Source: Caulobacteraceae bacterium
GTDB taxonomy: Bacteria > Pseudomonadota > Alphaproteobacteria > Caulobacterales > Caulobacteraceae
Length of the DNA stretch: 62,548 bases
Reading direction: 5' to 3'
NCBI GenBank assembly: GCA_030446805.1
Contig: JAUJMO010000002.1
Location: forward strand, 360,777 to 423,324
Below the pieces are notes generated by a model. The model worked only from the letters and a program-made list of their open reading frames with translations. It had not been told where the DNA came from and ran no database searches. Numbering within the stretch: the stretch's first letter is position 1; each line of letters begins with the position of its first letter. Shown piece after piece: positions 31,724 through 40,479 of the stretch. The position numbers and the translations under genes are program-made.

Positions 31724-33865
31724 CTAGTTCGAGATTCTTGGAAAAAGCGGGCGCCAGGGCAGCCCCGTCTTGGCTGCGCTTCGCAATATCGGAAGAGAAT
31801 TGTTCGGCGTCGTGTTCGGGAACACCAACGCGAGCCCCTGGCTTTCATAGCCTAGGGGGGTCCTTTTCTCGATCCTGGAACCGATGTCCGCACACAACGC
31901 CTTCGCGCGCAAGCGTTGATCATCGGTAGCCCAATTCGTGTTTGCAGGGTCGAATGCGTACGCGTTGGGCCCCAACACCTCCCCACTTCGGAAGTCAGCA
32001 GTGATTCCATCCAGTTCGCTTAGTACTTTTCGTATCCGACGGTCGGCCTCTTTAGTGCTCACGAGAGCGGCGACGAGCAGGTGAATCCCCGAGCCTCCTA
32101 GAAGGTCCTGAATTTCGTCGCAAAACTCCGATATCTTTGTGGACAGTGTCCCGCCAGTTCCAGCGATATCGTCGATTGCGACCACCGCCCTAGGGAGCCC
32201 GTGGCGTTCGGCGTGAGCTGCGAAGCCTGCAGCAAAGGTTGGGCGAGGGACTATGCATTCGACCGACACTTTGTTTTCTTCAGCGAAGAGTCCGGCGTAA
32301 TATTGACCGCTCTTACCTTCACCATCCAAGTACGTTATCACTATATCTCGCCGACGGTCATTCAATCTCTGCATGACGAACGGAGGTAACATTTGACGCA
32401 AGTTCAAGTAAGCCGTGCGTAGACGACTCCGGACCTCGGGTTCGCCAAATACCTGGGTCAACTTGAGCACCTCGAAGAGCAGTCGTTGATCCCGATGTCC
32501 TGGGACTTGTTCGAACCACCCGCGGATGTCATCGGCAGAGATGTGCTGACCACGGAATGGAGGCCACGACTGGGAAAGGAGCACCACCTCAGCCGATTTC
32601 ACCCGAGCGGCCTCCTCGTCGGATCTGACGGACGCAGAGAGTTCTTCGCTCAATGCGTCGGACACTAGCTTCGCGTATCCAACGTCAACTAGCCATCTCT
32701 GGAACAGCGGTAATTGAAAGCGGTATGTTCCACCATCTTCTGACAAAACGCCCCTTCTAACGAAATCATTCAAGACTGGCTCTATCTCAGAGTTTGCAAG
32801 AAGGCTGTGTCCTTTATTACTTGCAATGTTCTGTAGCGTGAGTCCCTGCTTGGACCTGAGGGTCCGCGCCATGGCCACCAGGACTCGACTACGTCTCAGG
32901 ACTTCAGGCTCCCGCTCATTGACGGGTTTGAAAATTCCATCCTGCCACAAGTGGACGAAAGCGTTGGCCTCCAATGACGATAGCCTAAGTGCCGCGGCGT
33001 CTGACACCTCGCGACTTGTGAGATCTGCATCCCTGGACGCTACGGCAGCGCGGGCCGCCGTGGAGCAGACTATGTTGGTAAAAAAGGGGTTGCCATTGGA
33101 GATGTTGAACACCTCAGAAATGCCATCCTCTGTCCACCGCAAATAGGGCTCTGACGGGTGTCGAACCAGTCTCGTGTAGTCGCTCCAATCGCTCGATCGA
33201 GAGAAGTAGCTCAGGTTTATTCCGGAAAACCGGTTTAGCTTTTGCCCCTGGCGCTCCATAACAAAGGGCATGTTTTCTCCGCCGACAAGGACGATCGCCA
33301 TGTTCTTTGAAGCCGAAGGTGCTCTGATGTTGGCGAAAAACGTCTCAGCTAGATTGCCAAAAAGGTATAGTTCTTGGTGTATCTCGTCGAATTCATCGAT
33401 AATCACGACGAATCTCTTATCTGGAGCTAGCTCCCTCAGCATGGTAGCAAGCTTTACAAGCGGAGATAATGTTCCATCGAATACGCCAGGCGTCTGATTC
33501 ATTCCATGCGGAAGGCTTCGCATCAGAAACGACTCGATCTCTTCCCCGAGAGCTCGAAGTGACGCCCTGGGCTCTTCGTTAGCGATGGCTCCCCAGATAA
33601 GCTCAAGAGCTACAACATTTGAATTCTTCGCTGCCGCGTGACGGACACACGCTCTGGCCAACGAGGTCTTGCCCACCCTCTTTTGGCCGGTGATATAGAA
33701 GGACTCCATGGGACTGCGGAGTAGCCGGCTCGAGAGGTCAACCACCAATTCCGCCCTCCCGATGAAGGCGTCTCCCTCCGCAGGGTCAGTGCTGTAGGGG
33801 TGCCATACGTCTAACGACCCCCAGTCGATGTCGCCCCGTTGTGCATAGGCCCGGAAATCGACCAT
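31724..33865 (-). CDS. P-loop ATPase fused to a C-terminal phosphoribosyltransferase-like domain
   Basis: This encodes 713 residues. A short N-terminus leads to an AAA+/STAND-like ATPase: Walker A TGQKRVGKTSLAR (59-71), Walker B FVVIIDEFDE (152-161), then a sensor-like strand IVLVGGENMP, followed by a winged-helix-like region (~370-430). The last ~240 residues resemble phosphoribosyltransferase-type domains of conflict proteins: AVVAIDDIAGTGGTLS (560-575) is the PRPP-loop pattern, and the protein ends in LVFPNTTPNNSLPIL..WRPLFPR. I chose the ATG at 33865 (GAGGG upstream) over 33934. Codon use is AT-richer than its neighbours, a sign of transfer. A phage-defence or sensor-effector role is inference. 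Confidence 0.82.
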   Translation of the reverse strand: MVDFRAYAQRGDIDWGSLDVWHPYSTDPAEGDAFIGRAELVVDLSSRLLRSPMESFYITGQKRVGKTSLARACVRHAAAKNSNVVALELIWGAIANEEPRASLRALGEEIESFLMRSLPHGMNQTPGVFDGTLSPLVKLATMLRELAPDKRFVVIIDEFDEIHQELYLFGNLAETFFANIRAPSASKNMAIVLVGGENMPFVMERQGQKLNRFSGINLSYFSRSSDWSDYTRLVRHPSEPYLRWTEDGISEVFNISNGNPFFTNIVCSTAARAAVASRDADLTSREVSDAAALRLSSLEANAFVHLWQDGIFKPVNEREPEVLRRSRVLVAMARTLRSKQGLTLQNIASNKGHSLLANSEIEPVLNDFVRRGVLSEDGGTYRFQLPLFQRWLVDVGYAKLVSDALSEELSASVRSDEEAARVKSAEVVLLSQSWPPFRGQHISADDIRGWFEQVPGHRDQRLLFEVLKLTQVFGEPEVRSRLRTAYLNLRQMLPPFVMQRLNDRRRDIVITYLDGEGKSGQYYAGLFAEENKVSVECIVPRPTFAAGFAAHAERHGLPRAVVAIDDIAGTGGTLSTKISEFCDEIQDLLGGSGIHLLVAALVSTKEADRRIRKVLSELDGITADFRSGEVLGPNAYAFDPANTNWATDDQRLRAKALCADIGSRIEKRTPLGYESQGLALVFPNTTPNNSLPILRSAAKTGLPWRPLFPRISN

Positions 33866-34028
33866 CTCCGACCCTCGATGCCTCATGCAGAGTTTGGTGG
33901 AGCTTTTTCTGGAGCCAACTGCGAGGGCGTGCATCGTTGTGGTCGCGCGCCGGGTCCCTGTGACTGCAGGTTTCCAACATCCGGCTTCGCGCGTGTGGTT
34001 GTGACCGCGCTTTGGCAGAGGTCCCAGC

Positions 34029-34304
34029 TTGGTTGAGCCGTTTGATCTCAGCGACGATGAACTGCAGGAGGCGTCGGACGTGGTCCGGCGCTCCTCTCCA
34101 GGCGTCTACACGGTCGCCAAGCTATACGGTCCAGGTTGGGTCGCGAAGGACAGCCCGACCACGTTCGGAGGTCGCTTCAAGGCGGCGGTGGCCGCCGGTC
34201 GCTCACCCGGGATCTCGGTTCACCCGGAGAAAACCGGAGCCAACGCCACGCAGCATGTTGTGCCCATCACCCGGGCTCGACGCTCCGGCCGGCGGTTTAT
34301 CTGA
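34029..34304 (+). CDS. 91-residue DUF1413-like protein
   Basis: A TTG at 34029 with GAGGT six bases upstream opens a 91-residue protein. After an acidic first helix it has SPGVYTVAKLYGPGWVAKDSPTTFGGRFKAAVAAGRSPGI, resembling the DUF1413 pattern (a short domain with a Phe/Tyr-x-x-x-x-Leu-Tyr, Trp and Gly-x-x-Phe core). This small alpha/beta domain is found in accessory DNA. It ends RRSGRRFI. It is divergent from the ATPase gene 163 bases away. Function is unknown. Confidence 0.5.
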   Translation: MVEPFDLSDDELQEASDVVRRSSPGVYTVAKLYGPGWVAKDSPTTFGGRFKAAVAAGRSPGISVHPEKTGANATQHVVPITRARRSGRRFI

Positions 34305-34401
34305 GCCGCATCCTCATGGAAACGCCCCACACTGGACCCACCGAGCGGCCCAAAGCTAAAGCCTTTCGGTCTTATCCGCGCCAATTACCTGAAGAAAGTG
34401 A

Positions 34402-34477
34402 TGGTGCCGCCTAGGTGACTCGAACACCTGACCTACGCATTACGAATGCGCCGCTCTACCGGCTGAGCTAAGGCGGC
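34402..34477 (-). tRNA. tRNA-Thr (anticodon CGT)
   Basis: On the minus strand, acceptor GCCGCCT/AGGCGGC, anticodon loop TTCGTAA with CGT at 34442-34444, T-arm AGGTG-TTCGAGT-CACCT, A73 and encoded CCA (34402-34404). Its 3' end faces the accessory patch at 30.5-34.3 kb, a common integration point. Confidence 0.95.
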
Positions 34478-34517
34478 CCTGGACCTCGCCATGGAGCGGG
34501 CGCGGACGGGGCGGTGT

Positions 34518-35209
34518 TTAGCCCGGCTGGCCGGGCTTGCCAACCCGGGCCAGCAAGGCGGCCTCGTTGGGCGCCTCGGCGACGGCGATCCGGGGCCACC
34601 GGTCGCGAAGCGGCGCGGCGGCGGCGGCGGGCGAGATGCAAACGGCGGTGAGGTCGACACGTCCAGGGCGGCGGCGGCCCTGGCCAGGGCGCGGGCCGCT
34701 CTGGGCGAGTGGACCAGGACGGCGTCCAGCTCGGTCCAGGCCGATCGCACGGCGTCGTCCAGCGGGAGTTCGAGCACCTCGTACACGGGGGTGACGACGA
34801 CCGGTCCGCCCCCGTCCGCCAGTTCGCCGGCACGTTCCCGCGCGGCCAGGTGGAGCACGGGGCCGCGGATGTCGTTCCGGTGGGCCGCGATCAGCCTGCC
34901 CAGCGCGGCCAGGTCGCCGCCGGCGGAACGCACCCGCTCAAAGCCCAGGTCGCGCGCGGCCCAGGCGGTGGCGTCGCCCACGGCGAACACCGGCAGTGCG
35001 CGCAGGCGCTGGAGCTCCGGCCTGCCGGTCAGGGCCGCCACCGCGTTGGCGCTGGTGAAGGCCACCGCGCCCACCTCCGTCGGCAGCGAGGGGAAGGGCA
35101 GGGGTCTGACGGCCAGCAGGGGGGCGACCAGGGGCGTGCGCCCCATGGCGACCAGCCGGCCTGCGGTGGCCGAGGCGCCGGGTTCGGCTCGGGTCACCCA
35201 GACCTTCAC
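34518..35209 (-). pseudogene. hemD: uroporphyrinogen-III synthase with a frameshift near its C-terminus
   Basis: It starts KVWVTRAEPGASATAGRLVAMGR, has FTSANAV and FAVGDATA, and VLVHSPRAARAL, typical of this low-conservation enzyme that cyclises hydroxymethylbilane in heme and cobalamin synthesis. After ALDVS the frame is lost; in the next frame DLTAVCISPAAAAPLRDRWPRIAVAEAPNEAALL continues to a TAA at 34518-34520. One missing base at ~34658 (GAC GTC GTC GAC reduced to GACGTGTCGAC) explains it. Since hemC is adjacent and intact and the function is normally essential, an error in the sequence is likely. Confidence 0.85.
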
Positions 35210-35236
35210 CGCGGCCAGACCTTCACCGGGGCGGCC

Positions 35237-36202
35237 TCATCGGCCCAAGGTGATGCGGTCGCCCGCTTCCTCGCGGATCTCCAGGCCGAGCCGAAGGCCG
35301 AGCGCCGCCGCCGTGCTCTCCGGGTCCGGCTCGCCGGCCATGTCGTGGGCGTGCTCGCGCCGCCAGCGGGCGGAGCCGTCCGGCGCCAAGGCCTCCACCA
35401 CCAGCCGGAGCACCTGGGCCCCCTCCGGCCCGTCGAGCCGGGCGTGGGCCCCGATGGCGGTGCGGCAGGAGCCCTCCAGAGCGACCAGGGCCCCGCGTTC
35501 TGCGGCCACCGCCACCGTGGTCTCCGGGCAGCGCAGCGCCTCCACCCAGGCTGCATCCACATCGGCCTCCCGCGTCTGGATGGCGAGGGCGCCCTGGGCC
35601 GGCGCCGGGGGTTGGGCGACGGGGTCGAAATACTCGCGCACGAGGTGGTCCAGCCCCAGCCGTTTCAGCCCCGCGGCGGCCAGCACCGCCGCGTCCGCTT
35701 CGCCCCGCTCCAGCTTGGCCAGCCGGGTGTCCACATTGCCCCGCATCAGCTCCACCCGGAGATCGCCGCGCCGCCACATGGCCTGGGCTCCGCGCCGGAG
35801 CGAGGCGGTGCCCAGCCGGGCGCCTTCGGGCAAGGCGTCGAAGCTTGCATGCAGGGGCGAAAGCAGGGCGTCGCGCGGGTCCTCCCGCCGGGGCGTGGCG
35901 GCGATGGTCAGGCCCGGTACGGCCTCGGCCGGCACGTCCTTGTAGCTGTGCACGGCGCAGTCGACCTGCCCGGCCAGGAGCGCCTCCTCGATCTCCTTGG
36001 TGAACAGCTGCTTGCCGCCCAGCTCCAGCAGGCGACGGTCCTGGATGCGGTCGCCGGTGGTGGTGATCAGGACCACGGGCGCGACCCGGTCGGCCTCCGC
36101 TTCCGGGGCGCCCAGCGCCTGGCAGATGCGCAGCTGCATCTGGCGCGTCTGGGTCCGCGCGAGCTTGGAGGCGCGCGATCCGATGCGGACGGGAGCGGTC
36201 AT
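35237..36202 (-). CDS. hemC: porphobilinogen deaminase (hydroxymethylbilane synthase)
   Basis: This 321-residue cytoplasmic enzyme assembles four porphobilinogens. Signature segments: IGSRASKLARTQTRQM, GGKQLFTKEIEEALLAGQVDCAVHSYKDVP, RREDPRDALLS, LGTASLRRGAQ, VELMRGNVDTRLAKL and the dipyrromethane-cofactor cysteine in ALEGSCRTAIGAHA. Length is standard. It precedes hemD with a 27-base gap; tsaD is divergent upstream. Confidence 0.97.
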   Translation of the reverse strand: MTAPVRIGSRASKLARTQTRQMQLRICQALGAPEAEADRVAPVVLITTTGDRIQDRRLLELGGKQLFTKEIEEALLAGQVDCAVHSYKDVPAEAVPGLTIAATPRREDPRDALLSPLHASFDALPEGARLGTASLRRGAQAMWRRGDLRVELMRGNVDTRLAKLERGEADAAVLAAAGLKRLGLDHLVREYFDPVAQPPAPAQGALAIQTREADVDAAWVEALRCPETTVAVAAERGALVALEGSCRTAIGAHARLDGPEGAQVLRLVVEALAPDGSARWRREHAHDMAGEPDPESTAAALGLRLGLEIREEAGDRITLGR

Positions 36203-36319
36203 GGCGGCTCGCTACAGAAGGCGGGCCCGCCCCGCAACGCGCCACGGTTCGCGCCCGGGTTCGGGCCCGGGTTTGTGGCCGGGTTTGTGGGACGGCGCGA
36301 GGCGGCCTAAATCGCCCGG

Positions 36320-37393
36320 GTGTTCACCGTGCTCGGCATTGAAACCAGTTGCGACGAAACCGCGGCCGCCGTCGTGCGCCTGGATGGGGCGGGGAGGGCG
36401 GACGTCCTGTCCTCGGTGGTGGCCAGCCAGGACGAGCACTCAGCCTTTGGAGGCGTGGTGCCCGAACTCGCCGCCCGGGCGCATGTGGAGATCATCGACG
36501 GGGTGATCGCCGCAGCTCTGCGCGAGTCGGGGCTGGGGATGGCCGGGCTGACCGGCGTCGCCGCCACGGCGGGACCGGGCCTGGTCGGAGGCGTCATGGT
36601 GGGGCTGTCCGCCGGCAAGGCGATCGCGATGGCCCTGAGCCTACCCTTTGTGGCCGTGAACCACCTGGAGGGGCACGCGCTCTCGGCCCGGCTGGAGGCC
36701 GAGGCGCCCTTTCCCTTTCTCCTGCTGCTGGTCTCGGGGGGACATTGCCAGCTGCTCGCGGTGGAGGGCCTGGGCCGCTACACCCGTCTGGGGGCCACCA
36801 TCGACGACGCGGCCGGAGAGGCGTTCGACAAGACGGCCAAGGCGCTGGGGCTGGGCTATCCCGGCGGTCCGGCGCTGGAGCGGCTCGCGGCTTCGGGCGA
36901 TCCCGCGCGCTATCCCTTGCCGCTGGCCCTGGCCGGCCGGGACGACTTCTCCTTCTCGGGCCTGAAGACCGCCGCCGCCCGTCTGGCCGAAGCGGCCGAG
37001 AGCCAGCAGGATCGCGCCGACCTCGCCGCCTCCGTCCAGGGCGCCATCGCGCGGCAGCTGGCCGACCGCTCCGCCCGCGCCATGGCCCGCTACACCGCCA
37101 TGCACGGCGGGGCGGGGCGGCTGTTCGTCGTGGCCGGGGGGGTGGCCGCCAACGCCACGGTTCGTCGCGAGCTGGAGGCCGTCGCCGCCGCCCGCGGGTT
37201 TGGATTCCTGGCCCCGCCTCTCCGTTACTGCACGGACAACGCCGCCATGATCGCCCTGGCCGGGGCCGAACGCCTCCGCGCCGGCCTCACCGATCCGCTG
37301 GATGCGCCCGCGCGCCCGCGCTGGCCCCTGGACCAGGCGGCGGCGGCCTCGGCCCCCACCCACAAGGCCGGCCGGAAAGGCGCAAAGGCTTGA
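36320..37393 (+). CDS. tsaD: tRNA N6-adenosine threonylcarbamoyltransferase
   Basis: This 357-residue protein transfers the threonylcarbamoyl group to A37 of ANN-decoding tRNAs as part of the TsaBDE complex. It starts with [32 protein letters not shown] and [15 protein letters not shown] contain the two metal-binding His pairs; [11 protein letters not shown] and [12 protein letters not shown] are conserved. The order hemD-hemC-<>-tsaD-gpsA is common in alphaproteobacteria. Its stop overlaps the TTG of gpsA. Confidence 0.97.
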   Translation: MFTVLGIETSCDETAAAVVRLDGAGRADVLSSVVASQDEHSAFGGVVPELAARAHVEIIDGVIAAALRESGLGMAGLTGVAATAGPGLVGGVMVGLSAGKAIAMALSLPFVAVNHLEGHALSARLEAEAPFPFLLLLVSGGHCQLLAVEGLGRYTRLGATIDDAAGEAFDKTAKALGLGYPGGPALERLAASGDPARYPLPLALAGRDDFSFSGLKTAAARLAEAAESQQDRADLAASVQGAIARQLADRSARAMARYTAMHGGAGRLFVVAGGVAANATVRRELEAVAAARGFGFLAPPLRYCTDNAAMIALAGAERLRAGLTDPLDAPARPRWPLDQAAAASAPTHKAGRKGAKA

Positions 37394-38379
37394 ACAGGAT
37401 CGGCGTGATCGGCGGCGGCGCCTGGGGCACGGCCCTGGCCCAGACGGCGGCCAAGGCGGGACGGGAGGTCGTGCTCTGGGCGCGCGAGCCGGAGGTGGTC
37501 GCCGCCATCCGCCAGGACGGGGAGAACACCCCCTTCCTGCCCGGCGTCAGCCTGGACCCGGCGGTGCGGGCCACGGCCGACCCCGCCGACCTGGCCGGCC
37601 TGGACGCCTGGCTGGCCGTGCCGCCGGCGCAGCATCTGCGCAGCGCCCTGGCGGCCTTTGCGCCTCACGCCGCCCCCGGCCTGCCGGTGGTGCTCTGCGC
37701 CAAGGGCGTGGAGCAGGGCTCGCTCAAGCTGATGACGGAGGTGCTGGCGGAGGTGCTGCCCCAGACCCGCGCCGCCGTCCTGTCCGGGCCGTCCTTCGCG
37801 GGCGAGGTCGCGCGCGGCCTTCCCACCGCCGTGACCCTGGCCTGCCCCGACGAGGCGCTGGGCCGCGCCCTGGCCGGCGCCGTGGCGGGGCCGGCCTTCC
37901 GCCCCTACCTCGTCGACGACATGGTCGGGGCGGAGGCTGGAGGCGCAGTCAAGAACGTGCTGGCCATCGCCTGTGGAGCGGCGGAAGGCCGAGGCCTGGG
38001 CCGCAGCGCGCATGCCGCCCTGGTCACCCGCGGATTCGCCGAGATGAGCCGCCTGGGCGTGGCGCTGGGCGCCCGGGCCGAAACCCTGGCCGGCCTTTGC
38101 GGCCTGGGCGACCTGGTCCTGACCTGCTCCAGTCCCCAGTCCCGCAACATGAGCGTCGGCCTGGCGCTCGGCCGCGGCCAGACCCTGGCCGAGGCCCGCG
38201 CAGGTCAGAAGACCGTGGCGGAAGGCGTGGAGTCCGCACCGGCGGTGAACGCCCTGGCCGACAGGCTGGGCGTGGACATGCCGATCTGCCGCGCCGTCTG
38301 CGCCTTGCTGGAGGGTCGGTCGGATGTCGACGCCGCCATGGGCGAGCTGCTGTCGCGTCCTTTGAAGACGGAGCGTTGA
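37390..38379 (+). CDS. gpsA: glycerol-3-phosphate dehydrogenase [NAD(P)+]
   Basis: This 329-residue enzyme makes sn-glycerol 3-phosphate for phospholipids. Rossmann motif [15 protein letters not shown] at residue 4, [36 protein letters not shown] and [20 protein letters not shown] (catalytic Lys in the VKN segment), [17 protein letters not shown]. The TTG start overlaps the tsaD stop (TTGA), which indicates coupled translation. Confidence 0.97.
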   Translation: MNRIGVIGGGAWGTALAQTAAKAGREVVLWAREPEVVAAIRQDGENTPFLPGVSLDPAVRATADPADLAGLDAWLAVPPAQHLRSALAAFAPHAAPGLPVVLCAKGVEQGSLKLMTEVLAEVLPQTRAAVLSGPSFAGEVARGLPTAVTLACPDEALGRALAGAVAGPAFRPYLVDDMVGAEAGGAVKNVLAIACGAAEGRGLGRSAHAALVTRGFAEMSRLGVALGARAETLAGLCGLGDLVLTCSSPQSRNMSVGLALGRGQTLAEARAGQKTVAEGVESAPAVNALADRLGVDMPICRAVCALLEGRSDVDAAMGELLSRPLKTER

Positions 38380-38438
38380 CGCCGGAGCCCGCGCCCTCTA
38401 ATCCACCGCCTCCCGCGCGGGCCAACGGCCGCGGGCGG

Positions 38439-38525
<87 letters not shown>

Positions 38526-38554
38526 CTCTCGAGCAGGGCTAAGACGAACCCGGC

Positions 38555-39169
38555 ATGGCCATCCACCTCCACGCCGGCGACCTTCCCGACGGGCTGAGCT
38601 TTGGCGGCAGCGTCGCGGTGGACAGCGAGGCGATGGGCCTCAACCCGCACCGCGACGCGCTCACCGTGGTGCAACTCTCCGACGGCGACGGCGACGCGCA
38701 CATCGTCCAACTCCGCCGCCCGGACTACCAGGCGCCCAACCTCAAGCGGCTTCTTGCGGATCCGACCGTCCTCAAGCTGCTGCACTATGCGCGGTTCGAC
38801 ATCGCCATGTTCATGCATCACCTCGGGGTGGAGACCCGGTCGATCTACTGCACCAAGATCGCCTCAAAGCTGGCGCGCACCTACACCGACCGCCACGGGC
38901 TGAAGGACGTGATCCGCGAACTCCTCGGGATGGAGATCTCCAAGCAGCAGCAGAGCTCAGACTGGGGCGCCGACCAGCTCACCCCCGAACAGCTCAACTA
39001 CGCCGCCTCCGACGTGCTCAGTCTGCACGCGCTCAAGCTTCGACTGGACGCGATTCTGGTCCGCGAGGGGCGGGCTGAACTGGCCCAGGCCTGCTTCGAT
39101 TTTCTTCCCGTGCGCGCCCGCCTCGATCTGGCCGGCTGGCAGGACCAGGACATCTTCGCGCACACTTAG
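38555..39169 (+). CDS. rnd: ribonuclease D, short form
   Basis: This 204-residue protein has only the DEDD exonuclease domain: VAVDSEAMGL (first Asp/Glu pair), LHYARFDIAMFMHHLG (second Asp) and LNYAASDVLSLHALK (YxxxD). The HRDC domains of full-length RNase D (~380 residues) are missing; the short type is usual in alphaproteobacteria. It trims RNA 3' ends such as tRNA precursors. It precedes the LPS transport genes. Confidence 0.93.
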   Translation: MAIHLHAGDLPDGLSFGGSVAVDSEAMGLNPHRDALTVVQLSDGDGDAHIVQLRRPDYQAPNLKRLLADPTVLKLLHYARFDIAMFMHHLGVETRSIYCTKIASKLARTYTDRHGLKDVIRELLGMEISKQQQSSDWGADQLTPEQLNYAASDVLSLHALKLRLDAILVREGRAELAQACFDFLPVRARLDLAGWQDQDIFAHT

Positions 39170-39231
39170 GCTGCGACTGAAGCGCGCCAGCCACATCACC
39201 GCCATGTGCGGCGCCTATATGCTCGCCCCGT

Positions 39232-39873
39232 ATGGCCGCATTAGCTCCCCTCAGACCCGCCATGGACGCCGGCGCGGACGCCGAACGGCGGGGCGCGGCC
39301 GTGCGCAACTGGCGTCGCCGAAGTCACGGCATCAACCTGGTCCGCCGCGTCCTCCCCTTGATGATGATCGCCGTCTTGGGCGGCCTGGGCTGGTGGCTGT
39401 TCTCGCAAGCCAGCAAGCCGGACGCGGCGGCGCCCACCGGCCCCGTCGAGATCCGCATGAAGAACCCCGTGTTCCAGGGCCGCGACGACGGCCGGCCCTT
39501 CATCCTCCAGGCCAGCGAGGCCGTGCGCGACGGCAAGGACTACGCCCGCATCGCCCTGGTCGATCCCAAGATGGAGATCCAGGAAAAGCCCGGCGAGCCG
39601 CCCACGCGCATCAGCGCGGCCACGGGCGTCTATCGCGAAGACACCCTGATCCTCGATCTGAAAGGCGACGTGCGCTATTCAGACGCCGCCGGGTGGCGAT
39701 TCCTCACCACCAACGCCGTCGTGGACACGCGCCGCGACGTGGTGACGGGCAACCGCGGCATCGAGGGCGAGGGGCCGAGCGGTCAGTTCAAGGCCGATGG
39801 TTACGCGATCTATAATCAGGGTGAACGCGTCATCCTTCGTGGTAACGTGCGCACCGTATCCGATGAAAAATAG
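39232..39873 (+). CDS. lptC: LPS export ABC transporter periplasmic protein LptC
   Basis: This 213-residue protein has one membrane helix (~36-58, RRVLPLMMIAVLGGLGWWLF) followed by a periplasmic beta-jellyroll with IRMKNPVFQGRDDGRPF and LKGDVRYSDAAGWRFLTTNAVVD. It connects the LptB2FG transporter to LptA. The longer N-terminus (~30 residues before the helix) is usual in Caulobacterales. First of three lpt genes in a row. Confidence 0.93.
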   Translation: MAALAPLRPAMDAGADAERRGAAVRNWRRRSHGINLVRRVLPLMMIAVLGGLGWWLFSQASKPDAAAPTGPVEIRMKNPVFQGRDDGRPFILQASEAVRDGKDYARIALVDPKMEIQEKPGEPPTRISAATGVYREDTLILDLKGDVRYSDAAGWRFLTTNAVVDTRRDVVTGNRGIEGEGPSGQFKADGYAIYNQGERVILRGNVRTVSDEK

Positions 39874-39918
39874 CCGGCCCTCTTCCTCCGTCACCCTTGC
39901 AGGGACCCACACACCGTC

Positions 39919-40479
39919 ATGAACGTCGCCAAGACTCTCAAGCGCACGGCCGCCTTCTCGGCGCTGGCCTCCGTGCTGGCCCTCGGCGGCGCCCAGGCCC
40001 AGATCGGCGGGCAGGGGGAGGGCCCGGTGGCGGTGACCTCGGCCGAGTTCGAGTACCTGGGCAACGTCGCGGTCTACCGAGGCCAGGTGCAGGCGATCCA
40101 GGGCCAGACGCGCCTGAACTGCTCGGAACTCCGCATCATCTTTCCGCCCAGCACCGGCGGGGGGGTTGCGGGTGGAGGCGGGAACGCCGACCGGTACGAG
40201 TGCTCCGGGCCTGTGTATTACGTCACGCCGACCGAGCAGGCGCGGGCCAATGCGGGCGTGTTCACCGCGTCGAACGACACCATCGTGCTCACGGGCGACG
40301 TCACGGTGCGCCAGGGCCTGAACGTGGCGCAGGGTCACCGGCTCACCATCAACACCCGGACGCGCAACACCAGGCTGGAGGCTGTCGGCGCGGCCCCGCG
40401 GGTGCGCACAGTCATCTATCCGGACGAGCAGAACGGCGGCGCGGCTCCCGCCGCCCCGGCGAGGCCCGCCACCCGGTGA
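39919..40479 (+). CDS. lptA: LPS transport periplasmic protein LptA
   Basis: This 186-residue protein has a signal peptide (~1-32, ending AQAQ), then the OstA-type jellyroll: VTSAEFEYLGNVAVYRGQVQAIQGQTRLNCSELRI, IVLTGDVTVRQGLNVAQGHRLTINTRTRNTRLEA. A Gly-rich loop (STGGGVAGGGGN) and an Ala/Pro tail are additions. Its stop overlaps lptB as GTGA. Confidence 0.92.
   Translation: MNVAKTLKRTAAFSALASVLALGGAQAQIGGQGEGPVAVTSAEFEYLGNVAVYRGQVQAIQGQTRLNCSELRIIFPPSTGGGVAGGGGNADRYECSGPVYYVTPTEQARANAGVFTASNDTIVLTGDVTVRQGLNVAQGHRLTINTRTRNTRLEAVGAAPRVRTVIYPDEQNGGAAPAAPARPATR

Noticed and set aside
31579-31929. 116-residue plus-strand frame as a complete gene
   Set aside because: Only its first ~30 residues resemble a CxxC protein; the rest is antisense to the end of the ATPase gene, so I list a fragment only.
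34012-34359. Alternative frames over the DUF1413-like gene
   Set aside because: The two overlapping frames have low-complexity Ser/Arg/Pro composition and no ribosome site, unlike the frame at 34029.
34305-34401. Transposase remnant next to tRNA-Thr
   Set aside because: Short peptides in several frames looked vaguely like transposase ends, but none matches a family I can name.
34402-34440. Phage attachment site at tRNA-Thr
   Set aside because: No second copy of the tRNA 3' end could be found in the window and no integrase gene is present; only the position is suggestive.
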